A stretch of DNA of 9,001 nt from an uncultured Cytophagaceae bacterium (GTDB lineage: Bacteria; Bacteroidota; Bacteroidia; Cytophagales; Spirosomataceae): contig CAJCBY010000479.1 of NCBI GenBank assembly GCA_903960725.1, positions 1-9,001 on the forward strand, given 5' to 3'. Made by a program: the position numbers and the translations under genes. The number at the start of each line of letters is the position of its first letter. Within the stretch, counting starts at the first letter, position 1. The notes beneath the pieces are model-generated. The model saw nothing but the letters and a program-made list of their open reading frames with translations, was not told the origin of the DNA and made no database searches. Positions 6,687 to 9,001 of the stretch are shown here, in pieces.

Positions 6687-7366
6687 TGAAAATCCCTATT
6701 TACCAAGTCGACGCCTTTACGAACGAACGTTTTAAAGGCAATCCTGCCGCAGTTTGTCCTTTATCTGACTGGCTTCCGGATGCTGTAATGCAAAACATCG
6801 CTGCCGAGAATAATTTAGCAGAAACAGCCTTCATTGTGGCAGCTGGAGCACAATACGAAATCCGCTGGTTTACACCCACCGTTGAAGTAGATTTGTGTGG
6901 GCATGCGACCTTAGCAAGTGCCTTTGTATTGTTTAATGAATTGGGTTTTGCGGAGGACCAAATTAACTTCGTTTCACATCGAAGTGGTCCTTTATCCGTG
7001 ACAAAGATTGGCTCCGTTTTAGCCTTGAATTTTCCGGTTGATTCTTTGATTGAATTACCTTTTAAACCGGATTTTGAAGCATTAAAAGTACACCAAGTCC
7101 GAGGTATTATCGTCACAGCTCTCGGTGAAACAACTGATTTTGTCTCGCGCTTTTTTGGCCCAGCTTGTGGGGTAAATGAAGATCCAGTAACTGGTTCAGC
7201 ACATACGACTTTGACTCCTTACTGGGCTTCTGTGTTAGGAAAAAATGAATTAACCGCTCGTCAATTATCTTTACGAACAGGTTCGCTTTCGTGCAAATTA
7301 CTCGGAGACCGTGTGGAAATTGCGGGAGAAGCAATGCTCTATTTGCGCGGCGAGATTAATGTATAA
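6686..7366 (+). CDS. PhzF-family isomerase-like protein, apparently with an internal deletion
   Basis: PhzF-like proteins are cytoplasmic isomerase/epimerase-like enzymes; the type member isomerises DHHA in phenazine synthesis. No other phenazine gene is here, so the substrate is unknown. Conserved blocks include YQVDAFTNERFKGNPAAV (6-23), NNLAETAFI with the catalytic-type Glu E46, WFTPTVEVDLCGHATLASA (61-79), and RFFGPACGVNEDPVTGSAHTTL with D166 and the GSAH anion-binding loop. The product has 226 residues, whereas relatives I remember have about 260. The missing piece appears to lie between LNFPVDSLIELPF and KPDFEALKVHQVRGIIVTA (residue 126), where 30-40 residues at the start of the second domain are expected. 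The reading frame is intact. It may be a natural short variant or a damaged gene. It overlaps the DUF4386 stop (TAATG) and is followed 2 bases later by a small basic ORF. Confidence 0.85.
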   Translation: MKIPIYQVDAFTNERFKGNPAAVCPLSDWLPDAVMQNIAAENNLAETAFIVAAGAQYEIRWFTPTVEVDLCGHATLASAFVLFNELGFAEDQINFVSHRSGPLSVTKIGSVLALNFPVDSLIELPFKPDFEALKVHQVRGIIVTALGETTDFVSRFFGPACGVNEDPVTGSAHTTLTPYWASVLGKNELTARQLSLRTGSLSCKLLGDRVEIAGEAMLYLRGEINV

Positions 7367-7368
7367 AG

Positions 7369-7530
7369 ATGAAAAATTGTAAACCAGCAAAGTCGGGTGG
7401 AATGCTATCGAAACAACAAAAGCCTGTTTCAGATATGCACCATAAAGCAAGTCTTATTCCTAAAAGTGCATTCAAAAGTAATTTGGTAAAAGCAGTCAAT
7501 AAACGAGTTAACAACCCCTATAAATTATAA
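7369..7530 (+). CDS. Small, highly basic protein of unknown function (53 residues)
   Basis: The ATG at 7369 lies two bases after the PhzF-like stop, and the frame stays open to TAA 7528-7530. The protein has 53 residues with eleven lysines and one arginine against a single aspartate. It contains the segments KSGGMLSKQQKPVSDMHH and FKSNLVKAVNKRVNNPYKL and has no membrane segment or cysteine pair (one Cys at position 4). Such lysine-rich short proteins can bind nucleic acid, but I do not recognise a family and assign no function. The tight junction with the operon supports it being translated. Composition alone would not. Confidence 0.45.
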   Translation: MKNCKPAKSGGMLSKQQKPVSDMHHKASLIPKSAFKSNLVKAVNKRVNNPYKL

Positions 7531-7634
7531 ATAAACACCTTGCCTTACGCTCCGGTTAAGCAATGGGTTATATTCGTTTAGCGGATGCAACACCTCCAGC
7601 AGAGATTTGTTCTAGTCTGAAACATTCTACCTTG
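7531..7634. other. Unexplained intergenic stretch
   Basis: No convincing gene is present. A 30-codon ORF from ATG 7563 ends at TAG 7653-7655 inside the terminator stem-loop and looks fortuitous. One imperfect stem can be seen, TTGCCTTA (7540-7547) with TAAGCAA (7557-7563), having a bulged C and a 9-base loop. The base composition is richer in G+C than the flanking noncoding DNA. It might be a dispersed noncoding repeat or the 3' UTR of the upstream operon. Confidence 0.35.
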
Positions 7635-7670
7635 AAAAGGGTTTGTCATTTATAGGCAAGCCCTTTTTTT
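7635..7670 (+). terminator. Intrinsic (Rho-independent) terminator directly upstream of the DUF2256 start
   Basis: The left arm AAAAGGGTTTG (7635-7645) pairs with the right arm CAAGCCCTTTT (7657-7667), with one G-U pair. Two more pairs (7646/7656 wobble, 7647/7655) close a 7-base loop ATTTATA. The stem is followed by seven T residues (7664-7670). It would end transcripts of the DUF4386-PhzF-small-ORF unit. The T-run stops exactly one base before the ATG of the next gene, which is unusual and could mean regulated read-through into the downstream genes. Confidence 0.85.
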
Positions 7671-7808
7671 ATGCAAGGCGTTAAAAAACAACATTTACCC
7701 TCCAAAACCTGTCCCGTCTGCAATCGCCCTTTCGCCTGGCGCAAGAAGTGGGAGAAGAATTGGGACCAAATCATCTATTGTGGTGAAAAGTGTAGACGTA
7801 GCAAATAA
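7671..7808 (+). CDS. DUF2256 family small zinc-binding protein
   Basis: The protein has 45 residues and matches DUF2256 almost end to end. LPSKTCPVCNRPFAWRKKW (9-27) is followed by NWDQIIYCGEKCRRSK. Cysteines C14/C17 and C37/C41 form a CxxC...CxxxC zinc site around an invariant-looking PFxWRKKW core. The strongly basic surface would suit nucleic-acid contact, but no activity is assigned to the family. ATG 7671 is the only possible start, since the frame has a TAG at 7653-7655 upstream and the conserved region begins within eight residues. There is no leader between the terminator T-tract and the start codon. The last 29 bases overlap the DUF2805 gene. DUF2256 genes commonly sit beside photolyase/cryptochrome-like genes, as here. 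Confidence 0.9.
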   Translation: MQGVKKQHLPSKTCPVCNRPFAWRKKWEKNWDQIIYCGEKCRRSK

Positions 7809-8076
7809 GTTTTCTGAAGAAGATATTGACCGGATCATCCAAATGGCTTGGGAAGATCGTACGCCTTTTGAGGCGATCGAGTTTCAGTTTGGCCTAAAGG
7901 AAAAAGAGGTTATCGAATTCATGCGTTTGAATAGTAAGGAGTCGAGTTTCCGCATGTGGCGAAAACGAATGACTGGCCGCGGCACTAAACATCTGCAAAA
8001 GCGCGTTGCGGTAGATCCGCGTTTCAAATGCACGCTGCAACGCAGCATCAGCATGAATAAAATCAGCAAGCGCTAG
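7780..8076 (+). CDS. DUF2805 / TIGR03643 family protein
   Basis: The protein has 98 residues and an unknown function. The conserved core is DRIIQMAWEDRTPFEAIEFQFGL (17-39), KEVIEFMR, SSFRMWRKRMTGRGTKH (55-71) and RFKC (81-84). The helical first half followed by an Arg/Lys-rich second half looks like a small HTH-type nucleic-acid-binding fold, though this is inference. There is no suitable ATG. The start is GTG at 7780 (or the next codon, GTG 7783), inside the end of the DUF2256 gene, giving a 29-base overlap and probably coupled translation. An ATG at 7843 would cut off the conserved core. The stop TAG shares its G with the GTG start of the photolyase-like gene. I recall this family as a neighbour of DUF2256 and photolyase-like genes in many bacteria. 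Confidence 0.85.
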   Translation: MVKSVDVANKFSEEDIDRIIQMAWEDRTPFEAIEFQFGLKEKEVIEFMRLNSKESSFRMWRKRMTGRGTKHLQKRVAVDPRFKCTLQRSISMNKISKR

Positions 8077-9001
8077 TGGAATTCCCTACGAACCTCGCCG
8101 CCGTTTACGAACGCATCGATCAATTCGATCCGGAAAAATACGCGCGTTCACGTAATTTTATTACCGGCGGTGTGTCCTATCTTTCCCCCTATTTATCGCG
8201 TGGTTTTATCACCGTACCTCAAGTAGTGAAAAGATTAAAAGACCGCGGAATTGGGTTAGCACAAGGCGAAAAATTTATACAAGAATTAGCTTGGCGAGAG
8301 TTTTACACGCGTACTTGGTTTCAAAAAGGGGATGCTATTTTTGAGGATATTCGCCATCCGCAGGAGGGCATTGAGCGCTTTGGAATACCGAAAGCGGTGC
8401 TACAATCCACGATGGGAATTCAAGCATTAGATTTGGCATTAACGAATTTCCCAACAACAGGCTACCTGCATAATCACCTCCGAATGTACCTTGCCGCGAC
8501 GATTTGTAATGTGGCAAAATACCATTGGCTAGAACCTGCCCAATGGATGTATTACCATTTGTTGGATGGCGATTTAGCGAGTAATGCGCTGAGTTGGCAA
8601 TGGTGCGCCGGAACGTTCAGCAATAAACTGTATTACGCGAATCAGGAGAATATTAATCGGTATACGGGGAGTCAGCAAAGAGGGACTTTTTTAGATTTTG
8701 ATTACGAGGATTTACCCTCGAAACTTGTCCCTGATCATTTATGTAGATCGGTTGAAGCGGAGCTTCTATTTACTCCACCTACGACGAAACCGATGGAATT
8801 AATCGATGGAATTCCTACCTTCATCTATACCCATTATACACTCGATCCCACCTTTCACGAGGGCGAAGCGGGTAACCGAATTTTGGTCTTAGAACCGAGT
8901 CATTTTTCGAAGCATCCGATGGCCCCTAAGACGATGGAGTTTATCCTGTCGCTGGCTGAAAATATACCGGGAATTCAAGTCTATTATGGAGAATATGCGG
9001 A
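8076..9001 (+). CDS. Photolyase/cryptochrome-like FAD-binding protein (3' end beyond window)
   Basis: The frame opens at GTG 8076, overlapping the DUF2805 stop (TAGTG), and is still open at the window end (308 codons). The N-terminus starts almost directly in the photolyase FAD-binding domain, YLSPYLSRGF (about 36-45). It continues with ELAWREFY (70-77; E70 and W73 match E. coli PhrB E274 and W277), TGYLHNHLRM (N133/R136 matching N341/R344) and LDGDLASNALSWQW (163-176; D164, D166, N170 and W174 matching D372, D374, N378 and W382). W151 matches W359, but no Trp stands at the place of W306, so the classical electron-transfer triad is incomplete. The N-terminal antenna domain of about 200 residues is absent. 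A C-terminal alpha/beta-like segment (NRILVLEPSHF...GIQVYYGEY, about 268-307) follows the FAD domain. It may be a DNA-repair or light-sensing flavoprotein; activity is not proven. Confidence 0.88.
   Translation, partial: MEFPTNLAAVYERIDQFDPEKYARSRNFITGGVSYLSPYLSRGFITVPQVVKRLKDRGIGLAQGEKFIQELAWREFYTRTWFQKGDAIFEDIRHPQEGIERFGIPKAVLQSTMGIQALDLALTNFPTTGYLHNHLRMYLAATICNVAKYHWLEPAQWMYYHLLDGDLASNALSWQWCAGTFSNKLYYANQENINRYTGSQQRGTFLDFDYEDLPSKLVPDHLCRSVEAELLFTPPTTKPMELIDGIPTFIYTHYTLDPTFHEGEAGNRILVLEPSHFSKHPMAPKTMEFILSLAENIPGIQVYYGEYA

Noticed and set aside
6700..7116. 138-codon open frame on the - strand
   Set aside because: It lies entirely antisense to the PhzF-like gene, whose conserved motifs are clear. 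Its translation has no recognisable domain and looks like a codon-bias shadow.
6686..7366. Phenazine biosynthesis locus
   Set aside because: Only a PhzF-like gene is present. PhzF homologues are widespread without phenazine production, and no other phz gene is nearby.
7542..7561. Integron attC-like site (GTTAAGC fits GTTRRRY, with an imperfect inverted partner)
   Set aside because: The paired elements span only about 20 bases, far shorter than known attC sites. The partner box deviates from RYYYAAC, and no integrase or cassette array is present.
7563..7655. 30-codon ORF from ATG 7563
   Set aside because: It ends inside the terminator stem-loop, shows no domain and has no supporting junction; it is more likely noncoding.

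Overview
The window looks like chromosomal DNA of a Bacteroidota bacterium, most likely a member of the Cytophagales/Cytophagia. The basis is moderate A+T content, tightly packed genes with few recognisable Shine-Dalgarno sequences, and protein families and signature variants that I recall from that phylum (the IDDQVHFR form of dihydroorotase, SbtA next to a DUF6671 protein, and a photolyase-like protein that begins directly with the FAD-binding domain). The genus cannot be fixed from the sequence alone. I see no rRNA, tRNA, CRISPR array, transposase or phage gene.

Region 1 (1-4286, + strand) is a close-packed probable operon. It holds a small two-helix membrane ORF (1-177, possibly the tail of a longer gene), an SbtA-type Na+/bicarbonate symporter, a DUF6671 protein with a C-terminal zinc ribbon, the tRNA t6A-modification enzyme Sua5/TsaC (threonylcarbamoyl-AMP synthase), and a dihydroorotase-type amidohydrolase. 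Junctions are overlaps or gaps of a few bases. Two enzymes here are linked to bicarbonate chemistry: Sua5 consumes bicarbonate, and dihydroorotase acts in a pathway that starts from bicarbonate. A bicarbonate importer in the same cluster is therefore suggestive.

Region 2 (4263-5880, - strand) is a two-gene unit, a Fic-family AMP transferase with a C-terminal winged helix followed by a PaiA-like GNAT acetyltransferase. It runs convergently into the dihydroorotase, and the two coding ends overlap by 24 bases. Just upstream of fic lie two tandem copies of one inverted repeat (arms TAACCCAAA/TTTGGGTTA, 10-base spacer, 41-base period). This looks like an operator, plausibly for the Fic protein's own winged helix.

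Region 3 (6030-7530, + strand) contains a DUF4386 membrane protein, a PhzF-like protein that appears to lack an internal segment, and a 53-residue very basic small protein. A 140-base intergenic stretch follows, ending in a strong intrinsic terminator.

Region 4 (7671-9001, + strand, continuing past the window) is a compact overlapping trio: a 45-residue DUF2256 zinc-binding protein, a DUF2805/TIGR03643 protein, and a photolyase/cryptochrome-like FAD-binding protein without the usual N-terminal antenna domain. The terminator's T-tract ends one base before the DUF2256 start codon, so the trio may be controlled by attenuation or may have an unusual start. Because two of its members have no assigned biochemical function, this trio is the best candidate in the window for an under-described, possibly light- or DNA-damage-related, system.
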